Source: Bradyrhizobium jicamae (GTDB taxonomy: Bacteria; Pseudomonadota; Alphaproteobacteria; Rhizobiales; Xanthobacteraceae). Taken from it: a stretch of 64,000 bases of DNA. The stretch lies in the NCBI RefSeq assembly GCF_001440395.1, contig NZ_LLXZ01000049.1:84064-148063 (forward strand), in the 5' to 3' direction. This document shows positions 34,288 through 41,609 of the stretch, piece after piece (position 1 is the stretch's first letter; every line of letters starts with the position of its first letter). Below the pieces are notes generated by a model. The model saw nothing but the letters and a program-made list of their open reading frames with translations, made no database searches and had not been told where the DNA came from. Made by a program: the position numbers and the translations under genes.

Positions 34288-34367
34288 ATGCACCACTTCC
34301 GATCTCGGGCCAGGCTTAAGCCGCCGAACCGGAAGCGACCTCCATCGTGGTCGAAAAAAACGCACAT

Positions 34368-34442
34368 GCTGCCATCGTCTAGCGGCAAGGATGCCCGGTT
34401 CTCAGCCGGCCGACGCGGGTTCGAGTCCCGCTGGCAGTGCCA
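34368..34442 (+). tRNA. tRNA-Glu(CUC)
   Basis: Acceptor GCTGCCA/TGGCAGT (G1-U72 wobble), then G73 and CCA. Loop TTCTCAG gives CUC. T-loop TTCGAGT. The 80 bases before it hold only a CTTCCG...CGGAAG inverted repeat. Confidence 0.88.
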
Positions 34443-34449
34443 AATTCAT

Positions 34450-34526
34450 CTTCCCGTAGCTCAACTGGATGAGCAGCGCGCTACGAACGCGAAGGTATGC
34501 AGGTTCGAGTCCTGCCGGGAAGGCCA
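34450..34526 (+). tRNA. tRNA-Arg(ACG)
   Basis: Acceptor CTTCCCG/CGGGAAG, then G73 and CCA. Loop CTACGAA on a CGCG/CGCG stem gives ACG. The first base would need A-to-I editing to read all CGN-type partners. Confidence 0.9.
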
Positions 34527-34532
34527 ATCTCT

Positions 34533-34607
34533 CTGGGTAAAGCTCGTGTGGAAGAGCACCGCGTTTGGGCCGCGGAGGCGCGTGGTCGGAGCACGCTGCC
34601 CAGACCA
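34533..34607 (+). tRNA. tRNA-Pro(UGG) with aberrant T-loop
   Basis: Acceptor CTGGGTA/TGCCCAG, then ACCA. Stem CCGCG/CGCGG closes loop TTTGGGC, giving UGG. T-stem GCGTG/CACGC is perfect, but the loop is GTCGGAG (G54, G58). Confidence 0.82.
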
Positions 34608-34611
34608 TAAT

Positions 34612-34685
34612 CGCGCGCTGGCCGATCGGCTAGGCAGCGGACTCTGAATCCGCTCAGACAGGTTCGACTCCTGTGCGCGCAGCCA
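34612..34685 (+). tRNA. tRNA-Gln(CUG)
   Basis: CGCGCGC faces GCGCGCA, so position 1-72 is a C-A mismatch where Gln tRNAs usually have U-A; G73 and CCA follow. Stem GCGGA/TCCGC closes loop CTCTGAA, giving CUG. T-loop TTCGACT. Confidence 0.82.
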
Positions 34686-34689
34686 ATCT

Positions 34690-34764
34690 GGCCCCGTGGC
34701 GAAACAGGAACGCGGCGGTCTGCAAAACCGCCATGAGCCGGGGCAGCACCGGCCGGGGCTTCCA
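34690..34764 (+). tRNA. tRNA-Cys(GCA) with aberrant T-loop
   Basis: Acceptor GGCCCCG/CGGGGCT, then the Cys discriminator T73 and CCA. Loop CTGCAAA gives GCA. T-stem GCCGG/CCGGC is perfect, but the loop is GGCAGCA (G54, G58), like the Val(GAC) gene. Confidence 0.85.
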
Positions 34765-34768
34765 GCAT

Positions 34769-34844
34769 GCGCTCGTGGACCAACTGGATGGTCAGCCGTC
34801 TTCTAAACGGCCCTATGCTGGTTCGAGTCCAGCCGAGCGCGCCA
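34769..34844 (+). tRNA. tRNA-Arg(UCU)
   Basis: Acceptor GCGCTCG/CGAGCGC, then G73 and CCA. Stem GCCGT/ACGGC closes loop CTTCTAA, giving UCU. T-loop TTCGAGT. Confidence 0.9.
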
Positions 34845-34856
34845 TCATTTTGAATT

Positions 34857-34943
34857 GGAGAGTTGGCCGAGCGGTAAGGCAACGCGGTGCTAACGCGTCG
34901 AGTCCTTCGGGACGCACAGGTTCGATCCCTGTACTCTCCGCCA
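34857..34943 (+). tRNA. tRNA-Ser(GCU)
   Basis: Acceptor GGAGAGT/ACTCTCC, then G73 and CCA. Stem ACGCG/CGCGT closes loop GTGCTAA, giving GCU. It has a long variable arm and canonical T-loop TTCGATC, unlike the three other Ser genes. Confidence 0.92.
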
Positions 34944-35039
34944 TCGTGCGAACCCATCGATCGATCGGATATTGCAAGACGCATGGCACTGGCCGAACGT
35001 TGCAGCACCTTCCTCGCTCATTGCGGCGACTCCATTCTT

Positions 35040-35115
35040 GCGGGCGTAGCGTAGTGGGCTGCGTGCCTGTCTTCCAAACAGGAGGTGTTCGGTTCTATCC
35101 CGACCGCCCGCACCA
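35040..35115 (+). tRNA. tRNA-Gly(UCC)
   Basis: Acceptor GCGGGCG/CGCCCGC, then ACCA. Stem CCTGT/ACAGG closes loop CTTCCAA, giving UCC. About 96 bases of unassigned spacer precede it. Confidence 0.9.
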
Positions 35116-35116
35116 A

Positions 35117-35193
35117 CCTGCCATCGCCTGGTGCCAAGGGTACGGCGCTTTCAACGCTGGACTTCGCGGGTTGAACTCCCGCTGGCAGGACCA
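35117..35193 (+). tRNA. tRNA-Glu(UUC), possible swapped 19-56 pair
   Basis: Acceptor CCTGCCA/TGGCAGG, then ACCA. Stem CGGCG/CGCTG closes loop CTTTCAA, giving UUC. The T-loop is TTGAACT, so C56 is G. The D-loop carries GTGCC where GG is expected, consistent with a compensating C19. Confidence 0.82.
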
Positions 35194-35212
35194 GATTCAT
35201 GACCAATTTCAT

Positions 35213-35289
35213 GAGCGCGTCGCCAAGCTGGCCAAGGCACCGGATTTTGATTCCGGTTATCGCAGGTTCGAGTCCTGCCGCGCTTGCCA
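35213..35289 (+). tRNA. tRNA-Gln(UUG)
   Basis: Acceptor GAGCGCG/CGCGCTT, then G73 and CCA. Stem CCGGA/TCCGG closes loop TTTTGAT, giving UUG. T-loop TTCGAGT. Confidence 0.9.
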
Positions 35290-35295
35290 ATTCCT

Positions 35296-35370
35296 CGCGG
35301 GGCCTCGGTAGGGAAGGGGCCGGCTCTCATAAGGCTGGAGTGGCGGGTTCGACCCCCGTACCCGCGACCA
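35296..35370 (+). tRNA. tRNA with CAU anticodon (elongator Met or Ile2)
   Basis: Acceptor CGCGGGG/ACCCGCG (six pairs, G7-A66 mismatch), then ACCA. Loop CTCATAA gives CAU. Position 1-72 is C-G, so it is not an initiator. Whether it is Met or lysidine-modified Ile2 cannot be decided by eye. Confidence 0.85.
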
Positions 35371-35386
35371 TTTCCAACTAATCTTT

Positions 35387-35461
35387 CCTGATTTCGTTCA
35401 ATGGCAGGACGCTCGGTTGTGGACCGGGAGACGCGGAGTTCGATTCTCCCAATCAGGACCA
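35387..35461 (+). tRNA. tRNA-His(GUG), alphaproteobacterial type
   Basis: Acceptor CCTGATT/AATCAGG, then A73 and CCA. Stem CTCGG/CCGGG closes loop TTGTGGA, giving GUG. There is no G at -1 and the discriminator is A, the combination known for many alphaproteobacteria. This ties the array to an alphaproteobacterial translation system. Confidence 0.9.
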
Positions 35462-35464
35462 GAT

Positions 35465-35539
35465 ACCGGTTTAGTTCAGTGGCAGAACGCGGGCCTCCAA
35501 AACCCGATGTCGACTGTTCGATTCAGTCAGCCGGTGCCA
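35465..35539 (+). tRNA. tRNA-Trp(CCA), last gene of the array
   Basis: Acceptor ACCGGTT/AGCCGGT, then G73 and CCA. Loop CTCCAAA gives CCA. T-loop TTCGATT. It starts only three bases after tRNA-His. The dinB remnant converges from the right. Confidence 0.9.
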
Positions 35540-35646
35540 ATTTCTCTCGTGCCTTGGCGGTCCGCTCGCGGGCTTGCCGAACGCTGCGGTCGTGCGGTGG
35601 TATGAAGCCAAAGTTGTCGTTCGCCACTGGCGCTTGCGACAAACGG

Positions 35647-36880
35647 CTAAAGGTCCTTCTCCGCGAGTTCGCGAAACGCATCGGGGACGGAGCGGGAAGG
35701 GCCGAGCGCAACCGACCCATATCCGACTGCGTTGCGCCCGAAGCGATCGCGGATCAGATCCATGGCGCGGTCGGCCGACCAGCGCGCCATCCCTCGCTTG
35801 CTGCCAGGCCGGCGCTTTTCATCCCTCAGCCCGAGTGGGAGCTCAAGCTGAATGTCCCAGCAGGTCTCGAGGTGCGACACGGAGATCGCCAGCAGTGAGA
35901 TTGTCTTTTCGCCCGGGTAGTCCGCAAGCACCCTGCGTACGAGCTCTTCGGCAACCTCGGCCAGTATTGCCGTCGCTGAGATCGGTGCATCGAGTGTGAC
36001 GGAGCGGGTGACCGAGCGGAGCTCGGCGAAACGCACGCGGACCGTCACGGTCCGTCCGGGCCGAAAGCTTGCACGCAGCCGGGTGGCGACACGGTCGGCA
36101 AGGTGACGCAGCTTGTTCCTCGGCCGGCTTCTTGCCGAGCGCCGACTGGGCTCCGGCCGACTGCGCCCGGCGTCGTGTCTTGATTTCCCGTCGATCGCGA
36201 TTCCATGCCAATGCCGTCAGCTTGTCGCTGGCCGCGCGACCGAGCAACTGTTCGAGCGACCGGCCCGGCATCTGCGCCAGCTGCCCGATGGTATGGACAT
36301 CGATTTTGGCCAGCCGCGCTTCGGTAACCGGGCCGACGCCCCACATCAGCCCGACGGGCAGGTCGTGCAGGAAAGCGAGCTCGGTGTCGGGATCGACAAC
36401 CACCAGCCCATCGGGCTTGGCTACTTGCGAGGCAATCTTGGCCAAGTGCTTGGTGCGCGCTACGCCGACCGAGATCGGCAGGCCGAGCTCTGTCCGCACG
36501 CGGCATCGTACCGCACTGGCAATCTCGGCCGGCGGGCCAAACAGATGCGTGCAACCCGCGACGTCGGCGAATGCCTCGTCAATCGAAATCCGCTCGACCA
36601 GGGGAGTGAAATCATTGAGCACACGGATCGCAGCATTACCCAGCCGCTGGTACTCCTTGAAATGGCCGTCGACGAAGATCAGACAGGGACAAAGCTCGCG
36701 CGCCCGCCATCCTGGCATGCCGCCGCTAATGCCGAAGGCCCTGGCTTCGTATGACGCGGCGAGCACGACACCGCCACCGACCGCGATCGGTTTACCGCGC
36801 AGGGTCGGGTCGAGCAGTTGCTCGACCGATGCATAGAACGCATCAAGGTCTGCATGAAGGATGGTGGCTGTTGTGTCCAT
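35647..36880 (-). pseudogene. dinB: Frameshifted DNA polymerase IV
   Basis: The N-terminal part (from ATG 36880, MDTTATILHADLDAF) carries the Y-family catalytic core, including ISIDEAF, and runs in frame to about 36116. The C-terminal part continues in another frame (HLADRVATRLR, then VRVRFAELRSVTRSV) to 35647 and keeps the clamp-binding-like QLELPLG. At the junction, GAGGAACAAG is followed directly by CTGCGTCACC. Compared with my memory of relatives, about 14 bases are missing there, removing five to six residues and shifting frame. The gene encodes an error-prone SOS polymerase and is now broken unless the sequence is in error. Confidence 0.8.
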
Positions 36881-36924
36881 CCCGAACCGCTCGCTGCGAA
36901 AACTCGTGCACTCTGCATTGATGA

Positions 36925-36939
36925 GAACAAAAAGAGAAC
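36925..36939 (-). promoter_or_regulatory. LexA (SOS) box of dinB
   Basis: GAACAAAAAGAGAAC on the plus strand reads GTTC-N7-GTTC on the coding strand, the alphaproteobacterial LexA-binding direct repeat. It is centred ~52 bases upstream of the dinB start codon. The site is intact although the gene is frameshifted. Confidence 0.85.
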
Positions 36940-37038
36940 AATAAGTCAATGGGGTCCGGATAGTTCGGTGCGAACGATCGAGGCGTTGCCGGCCGCTCAG
37001 GCGAGCCTTCCGCGCCTTTGCGCCTCTCCTTGAGAGGT

Positions 37039-37665
37039 CTAGCTACGTGCCATGTTGACAGCCGCAAAAGCCAATAAGCTTCCGGCAATTCCTTCGACGA
37101 CGTGCTGATTGGTCGCTTTGACAATGCCAATACGACCGATGGCCGACACAACAATGCCGACGATGCCGTAGATCAGTGCACAGAGACCAATGAAGATTGC
37201 CGAAAGCAGAACCGCCTGTTGAGCGATCCCTTCACTCGGGGTCATGAAATTTGGCAGGATTGCGAAATAGACCAGCAGGCCTTTTGGGTTGAAGAAGCTG
37301 GTCAGGAAGCCCTTCGTGAGTGATGCGGGCTGGGCGCTTGAGTTCAGCGAGACGCTTTCCGCGCGTATGGCGGAACAGATCATCCTGATCGCGAGATAGG
37401 TAAGGTATGCGACGCCACACCAGCGCAATGTCTCGAACAAGATCGGTGAGGCGGCGACCAGAGCGGCAACGCCAAAGGCGCCCAATACGGCGTGCGCGAG
37501 GTAGCCGAGTATCACTCCGACGTTGGCGCGTAGGGCCGCGGTGCGGCCGCCCGCCAGCGCTTGGGCTACTATGTAGATGAGATCGGGACCCGGCGTGCAA
37601 ACAAGTGGAAGCACCGTCGCCGCGAAGACGATCGACTTGGTCATATCCATCGAAGTCACTTTCAC
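37039..37665 (-). CDS. LysE/RhtB-family amino-acid exporter
   Basis: The 208-residue membrane protein has about six hydrophobic segments and the family's N-terminal signature LVCTPGPDLIYIVAQALAGGRTAALRANVG. FFNPKGLLVYFAILPNF in the middle is also characteristic. Such proteins export basic or neutral amino acids or related metabolites; the substrate here is unknown. It lies downstream of the AidB-like gene on the same strand (45-base gap). Confidence 0.88.
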   Translation of the reverse strand: MKVTSMDMTKSIVFAATVLPLVCTPGPDLIYIVAQALAGGRTAALRANVGVILGYLAHAVLGAFGVAALVAASPILFETLRWCGVAYLTYLAIRMICSAIRAESVSLNSSAQPASLTKGFLTSFFNPKGLLVYFAILPNFMTPSEGIAQQAVLLSAIFIGLCALIYGIVGIVVSAIGRIGIVKATNQHVVEGIAGSLLAFAAVNMARS

Positions 37666-37710
37666 GGGGCCGCTTTCGGGCCCATCACTGGTTTCATTTC
37701 CTTGCTCAAT

Positions 37711-39423
37711 TCACCCTGCGACCACGGCGCGACGCATGACCTTTTGCGCCTTGGCTTGGTCGACGGTGAACGCCAGCGTCCCGTAGTGTGAGCCCCAGGA
37801 GCCCGATCCGTTCGAGACGCGGGTTCCGAGGAAGGTGTCGACGACTTCCTGCGTGCTATGGCGGAGAAGCTCCGCGCCCTGCAGCACGCGCGCCACGGCC
37901 TCCGTCATCGGGCGGGCGACGAATTCGTCTTCGACGGCTTCGCGGACCAGCGTCTCGGTGTGCAGGACGAGGGCGTCGAAACGGGCGTCCTGACCGAGCA
38001 GGGGGCGGGTCTCATCGAAGAGCGCCTGGATCGTGCGCGGATCCTTGGCCATGGCGCGGCGCACATCCATGCACATCATGTTCGCCGTGCCTTCCCAGAC
38101 GCTGTTCAGCGGCGCCTCGCGATAGAGGCGGGCCATTGGATTCTCCTCGATGAAGCCGTTGCCACCGTGACACTGCAGCGCTTCGTAGGCGATGGACGGC
38201 GCGCGCGAGCAGTTGAAGAACTTGGCCGCTGGTGTCGCCACGCGCGCCAGCAGTCGTTCATGCTCGACTTCGGACAGTTGATCGGTCGCCTTGGCGACGC
38301 GCAGCGCCATAAGCGTCGCGGCTTCCACCTCGACTGCTATGTCGGCGAGCACATTGGTCATCATGGGCCGGTCCGCGATGGACGTGCCGAACGCCTTGCG
38401 GGTCGTCGTGTGCTGCAGCGCCAGTGTGAGGGACTGACGCATCAGACCGGCGGAACCGATAGCGAAGTCCAGGCGCGTCAGGTGGGCATGCGACAGAATT
38501 TCGCGGATACCATGGCCTTCTTCGCCGACGCGGATCGCCATCGTTCCCGCGTACTCGACTTCGCTCGAAGCGTTCGACTTGTTGCCGGCCTTGTCCTTCA
38601 GGCGCTGCACGAAGAAGTTGTTGAAACTGCCGTCGGGCATCGTGCGAGGCAGAAAGAAGCAAGTTACGTCGCCGTTCACCTTGGCGAGCGTGAAGAAGCC
38701 GTCGGATTGCGGCACCGAGCAGAACCACTTGTGGCCGGTCAGTTCGTACCAGTGTGCGGTCTTGCCGTGGTAGTCCTCGGAGTGGGAGAAGCGCGCGGTG
38801 GTCTGCGTCTCGCGGAGATCCGAACCGCCTTGCTTCTCCGTCATCGCGTAGCCGATGACGACCGAAGGCTTGTCGGCGACCTCGCGACGACTGTTTTCGT
38901 ATTCGGTGCCCTTGGCCTTCTCCGCCCAGATCGTGAGCGCGGGTTCGGCCTCGAAACCGGCGTAGGAAGCGTAGGCCATGCCGGTCGGGCAAGCGGTCCC
39001 GGATTCGACCTGATTCCAGACGTAGGACAGCACGGCGCGGGCGTAGTGGCCGTTCTTCTGGTTGGTACGCCAGGCCAAATTTGGCACTTCGTGCTTCCAC
39101 GCGAGCGACATCAGTTGATGCCAGCTCGGATGGAAATCGACCCAGTCGATGCGGTTGCCGAAGCGATCGTGCGTCTTCAGTTCGGGCAGGTGGCGGTTGG
39201 CGAGGCGGGCAAGTTCCTGCACTTCCTCGTCGCCGGCGACGGCGCCGAGCGCCTCGCAGCGGTCCGCGGCCCAGGGCGCCTCGCGCTCGATCGCGGCGCG
39301 CAGCACGGCGTCGCCGGTGAAGGCGTTGAAGCCGGTTGCGGGCTTGGCCTGGTTCAGGACCTTGTGAGTGCCGTAGCGGCTTGCAGGAGCTTCAAGCGTG
39401 CCGGACGAAAGAGCTTGGTTCAT
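37711..39423 (-). CDS. aidB: AidB-like acyl-CoA dehydrogenase family protein
   Basis: The 570-residue flavoprotein is longer than ordinary acyl-CoA dehydrogenases, as expected of AidB, the adaptive-response protein linked to alkylation damage. Recognisable segments are AYASYAGFEAEP, GYAMTEKQGGSDLRETQT, TGHKWFCSVPQSDGF and CHGGNGFIEENPMARLYREAP. It is divergent from a TetR gene, which may control it. A 547-residue ORF opposite this gene is a shadow. Confidence 0.88.
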   Translation of the reverse strand: MNQALSSGTLEAPASRYGTHKVLNQAKPATGFNAFTGDAVLRAAIEREAPWAADRCEALGAVAGDEEVQELARLANRHLPELKTHDRFGNRIDWVDFHPSWHQLMSLAWKHEVPNLAWRTNQKNGHYARAVLSYVWNQVESGTACPTGMAYASYAGFEAEPALTIWAEKAKGTEYENSRREVADKPSVVIGYAMTEKQGGSDLRETQTTARFSHSEDYHGKTAHWYELTGHKWFCSVPQSDGFFTLAKVNGDVTCFFLPRTMPDGSFNNFFVQRLKDKAGNKSNASSEVEYAGTMAIRVGEEGHGIREILSHAHLTRLDFAIGSAGLMRQSLTLALQHTTTRKAFGTSIADRPMMTNVLADIAVEVEAATLMALRVAKATDQLSEVEHERLLARVATPAAKFFNCSRAPSIAYEALQCHGGNGFIEENPMARLYREAPLNSVWEGTANMMCMDVRRAMAKDPRTIQALFDETRPLLGQDARFDALVLHTETLVREAVEDEFVARPMTEAVARVLQGAELLRHSTQEVVDTFLGTRVSNGSGSWGSHYGTLAFTVDQAKAQKVMRRAVVAG

Positions 39424-39677
39424 GGGCGTCTCCGGATCGTTTTCTGGGTTCCTCGATGTCGTGATCTGCCGGCGAACGCTGCCGGGCTCGTGCTGGCCTG
39501 AACCGAATTCCGGCTCATGCTAGGACAGGTAAACCTTTAAAATAGAACCAAAATTCAGGTCCAAGGCTTGTCGAATATCGCGCAAAATGAAGCCAAAACT
39601 CGCGCTTCTATTGACACGGATCGATTCTCAATTCAAGATGAAAATGAATTCGGTTTCATATTGAGGATTGGCAGGCC
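39424..39677. promoter_or_regulatory. Divergent promoter region between aidB-like and tetR genes
   Basis: No gene in 254 bases. On the plus strand TTGACA (39611-39616) is followed after 17 bases by CAAGAT, a possible promoter for the TetR gene. CTCAAT (39627-39632) and ATTGAG further down form an inverted repeat that could be the TetR operator. Confidence 0.45.
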
Positions 39678-40343
39678 ATGGCGACCAGACAAGTCCGTGC
39701 CCTCGACAAAAAGACACAGATCCTGCGGGCGGCCCGCTCCGTCGTGATGGATGGAGGCTTCCAGGAGCTTCAGATGAATGCGGTGGCGGCCGCCGCAGGG
39801 ACGGCGGTCGGGACGCTCTACCGATATTTCCCCTCGCGCGCCGAACTTTGCGCCGCCATCGTCAGCACGGTGTCGCAGCGCGAGGTCGACGTGCTGTCCG
39901 GCATCGCGATCGCCGAGGGCGAGCCGTCGCAGAAGGTGAGGGATGCGGTGCGCGCCTTCGTGCTGCGCGCCGTGCGCGGCCGCCGCCTTGCGTACGGGCT
40001 GATCTTCGAGCCTATCGATCCGGAGGTGGAGAGCACGCGGCTGAAGTATCGCCGCGCCATTGCGCGCGTCTTCGAGACCATCATCAAGGAAGGCATTGCC
40101 GCCGGCGAATTCCGCGATCTCGATGTCGAGGTCGCCGCCACCTGTCTCGTCGGAGCCTTCATGGAAGGTCTCATCAGCGTGCTCGCCCCCGGAGCCGCCG
40201 GCGTCCCGACACGGACCGATGAGTTCGCGGATTCCATCGCCGATCTCTGCCTCGCCGCCGTCGCGAAACCCGGTCGATTTCAGGCCGAGCGGCGTGTCGC
40301 CGCCGAGACCGCCGAACCCATCGCACTCAAGCAGAAGCCGTAA
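39678..40343 (+). CDS. TetR-family transcriptional regulator
   Basis: The 221-residue repressor has an N-terminal helix-turn-helix (MNAVAAAAGTAVGTLYRYFPSRAELCAAIV) and a ligand-binding C-terminal domain. The overall layout resembles KstR2-like TetR proteins that sense acyl-CoA intermediates. This would fit its divergent partner, an acyl-CoA-dehydrogenase-fold protein, but the ligand is inferred. Confidence 0.88.
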   Translation: MATRQVRALDKKTQILRAARSVVMDGGFQELQMNAVAAAAGTAVGTLYRYFPSRAELCAAIVSTVSQREVDVLSGIAIAEGEPSQKVRDAVRAFVLRAVRGRRLAYGLIFEPIDPEVESTRLKYRRAIARVFETIIKEGIAAGEFRDLDVEVAATCLVGAFMEGLISVLAPGAAGVPTRTDEFADSIADLCLAAVAKPGRFQAERRVAAETAEPIALKQKP

Positions 40344-40361
40344 GCGGGGCGCGACGGCCTT

Positions 40362-40904
40362 CTATTTGATTATTGAGATGGTCTGCCGGAAGTGCGGGTT
40401 GTCCGACGTTTGCAGCCATTCGAACACGACTATCTCCGTCGTGACGATCTCCGTCCCATGACGCTCCATGCGGCGGATCGCAGTCTCTTTGTCCTCCGGA
40501 TGCCGCGAGCCGAGGGCGTCGCGCACGATGTACGTTTTCCGGGAAGCTTGTAACAGGCCGAGCACTGTCTGCTGCACACAGACGTGCGACTCGCAACCGG
40601 CGACGACGACGTGAGCATCGGCGGGGACGCGGTCGAGGAAGCCATCTTCCCGGCAGGCGTCGAAGAACTGCTTGTGGACGAGGCGATCCTGCTCGACGGG
40701 TATGTCTGCGACGGTCGGTCCGAGGCCCTTGGCGTTCTGTTCGGTGAAGAGGCGCGGAATCCCCAACAGCTTCGCCGCCTCGATGAGTCGGTTGGCGTTG
40801 CGGACGGCGGTCTCACTGTCGTGGATGGCCGGCATCAGTCGTGACTGGAAGTCGACGACGAGAAGGAGCGAGCGCTTCGGATCGATGGTGAGCAGGGGCG
40901 TCAC
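40362..40904 (-). CDS. Isochorismatase-like cysteine hydrolase
   Basis: The 180-residue protein has the family's triad context: Asp in LLLVVDFQSRLMP, Lys in LVHKQFFDAC, and the nucleophile Cys in GCESHVCVQQTVLGL. Members hydrolyse amides or related bonds (for example nicotinamidase, carbamoyl hydrolases). Its start overlaps the stop of the upstream TetR gene by four bases, so the two form an operon. Confidence 0.85.
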   Translation of the reverse strand: MTPLLTIDPKRSLLLVVDFQSRLMPAIHDSETAVRNANRLIEAAKLLGIPRLFTEQNAKGLGPTVADIPVEQDRLVHKQFFDACREDGFLDRVPADAHVVVAGCESHVCVQQTVLGLLQASRKTYIVRDALGSRHPEDKETAIRRMERHGTEIVTTEIVVFEWLQTSDNPHFRQTISIIK

Positions 40905-41536
40905 TCCTCCGTCAGATGGGCGATCTGATCCTTGACATATCGTTCCATGAGATCGGGCGCAGAAGCTCCGAACATCCGGATGCGGCCGGTGTGCAGCAGA
41001 AGCAGCAGCCCGGTGGCATGCGCGAAGCAGTCGACCATTAGCAGATTGGCCTTCTGCCGCGAGGCGCCGAGCTCAACGGCGGCGTTGGCGACCGGGCGCA
41101 GCGCGGCCTCAAGAGCGGCGTTCAACGTCTCGTCACGTTCGTGTCCGAGACCCGCCGGCTTCATGCCGCCGCGAAACAGATAGAAGCCGAGGTCGAGGTC
41201 GCGCGGATTCTCCGCGTAGAACCGGAAGAATGACATGGCGGCGGCCTTCAGCCTCTGCGCCGGTGACTTCGCCTGTGCGACCGCCTGGTCGACCGTCGCT
41301 CCCAGGGAGGCAAGGGAGGACTTCAGCACCTCGGCGTAGATCGCCTCCTTGGATTCGAAGTGAAAATAGAGCGCGGCGGGCGTGTAACCCGCGCGCAAGG
41401 CGATAGCCCGGAGGCTCGCGCCCTCCAGACCTTCCTCTGCGAAGACCTGCTTCGCCGCATCGAGAATAAGTTCCCGTTTGTGCCCGCTGACCGCATCACG
41501 CCGGTTCTGCCGCTTTTCGACCATCTGCCCTCGCAT
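40901..41536 (-). CDS. TetR/AcrR-family regulator
   Basis: The 211-residue repressor has a clear helix-turn-helix (ASLRAIALRAGYTPAALYFHFESKEAIYAEVL). It is divergent from the HpaB-family gene and coupled to the isochorismatase gene. The palindromic repeats in the short divergent promoter are its likely operator, which predicts control of both directions. The start may be M1 or M5. Confidence 0.88.
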   Translation of the reverse strand: MRGQMVEKRQNRRDAVSGHKRELILDAAKQVFAEEGLEGASLRAIALRAGYTPAALYFHFESKEAIYAEVLKSSLASLGATVDQAVAQAKSPAQRLKAAAMSFFRFYAENPRDLDLGFYLFRGGMKPAGLGHERDETLNAALEAALRPVANAAVELGASRQKANLLMVDCFAHATGLLLLLHTGRIRMFGASAPDLMERYVKDQIAHLTEE

Positions 41537-41554
41537 CCACCTTGACAGCTATTC

Positions 41555-41583
41555 TAACAGTGTTAAAAACTCTAACACCGTTC
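41555..41583. promoter_or_regulatory. Probable TetR operator, two related palindromes
   Basis: TAACAGTGTTA (41555-41565) is a perfect palindrome. Eighteen bases on, CTAACACCGTTCAA repeats the CTAACA-NN-GTTNAA pattern. A TTGACA at 41543-41548 could be the -35 of the HpaB-family gene, with the operators overlapping the promoter. This is the layout expected for autoregulated TetR repressors. Confidence 0.65.
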
Positions 41584-41609
41584 AATTATTCAAACAAGAG
41601 GGTGACGCC

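Noticed and set aside
34297..34336. CTTCCG...CGGAAG inverted repeat resembling a tRNA
   Set aside because: No anticodon stem-loop or T-arm fits between the arms. It may be a small hairpin or a decayed gene, but cannot be called a tRNA.
29900..35539. CRISPR array as an explanation for the repeated short units
   Set aside because: The units fold as distinct tRNAs with different sequences and CCA ends. There is no constant direct repeat and no cas gene.
35523..35720. 65-residue minus-strand ORF downstream of dinB
   Set aside because: It starts within the dinB C-terminal frame and ends inside tRNA-Trp, with no independent start signal. The sequence VANDNFGF is reminiscent of small rhizobial proteins, but the support is too weak.
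37858..39501. 547-residue plus-strand ORF
   Set aside because: It lies wholly opposite the AidB-like gene, has Arg/Val/Gly-rich low-complexity composition, and matches no family. It is a GC-driven shadow.
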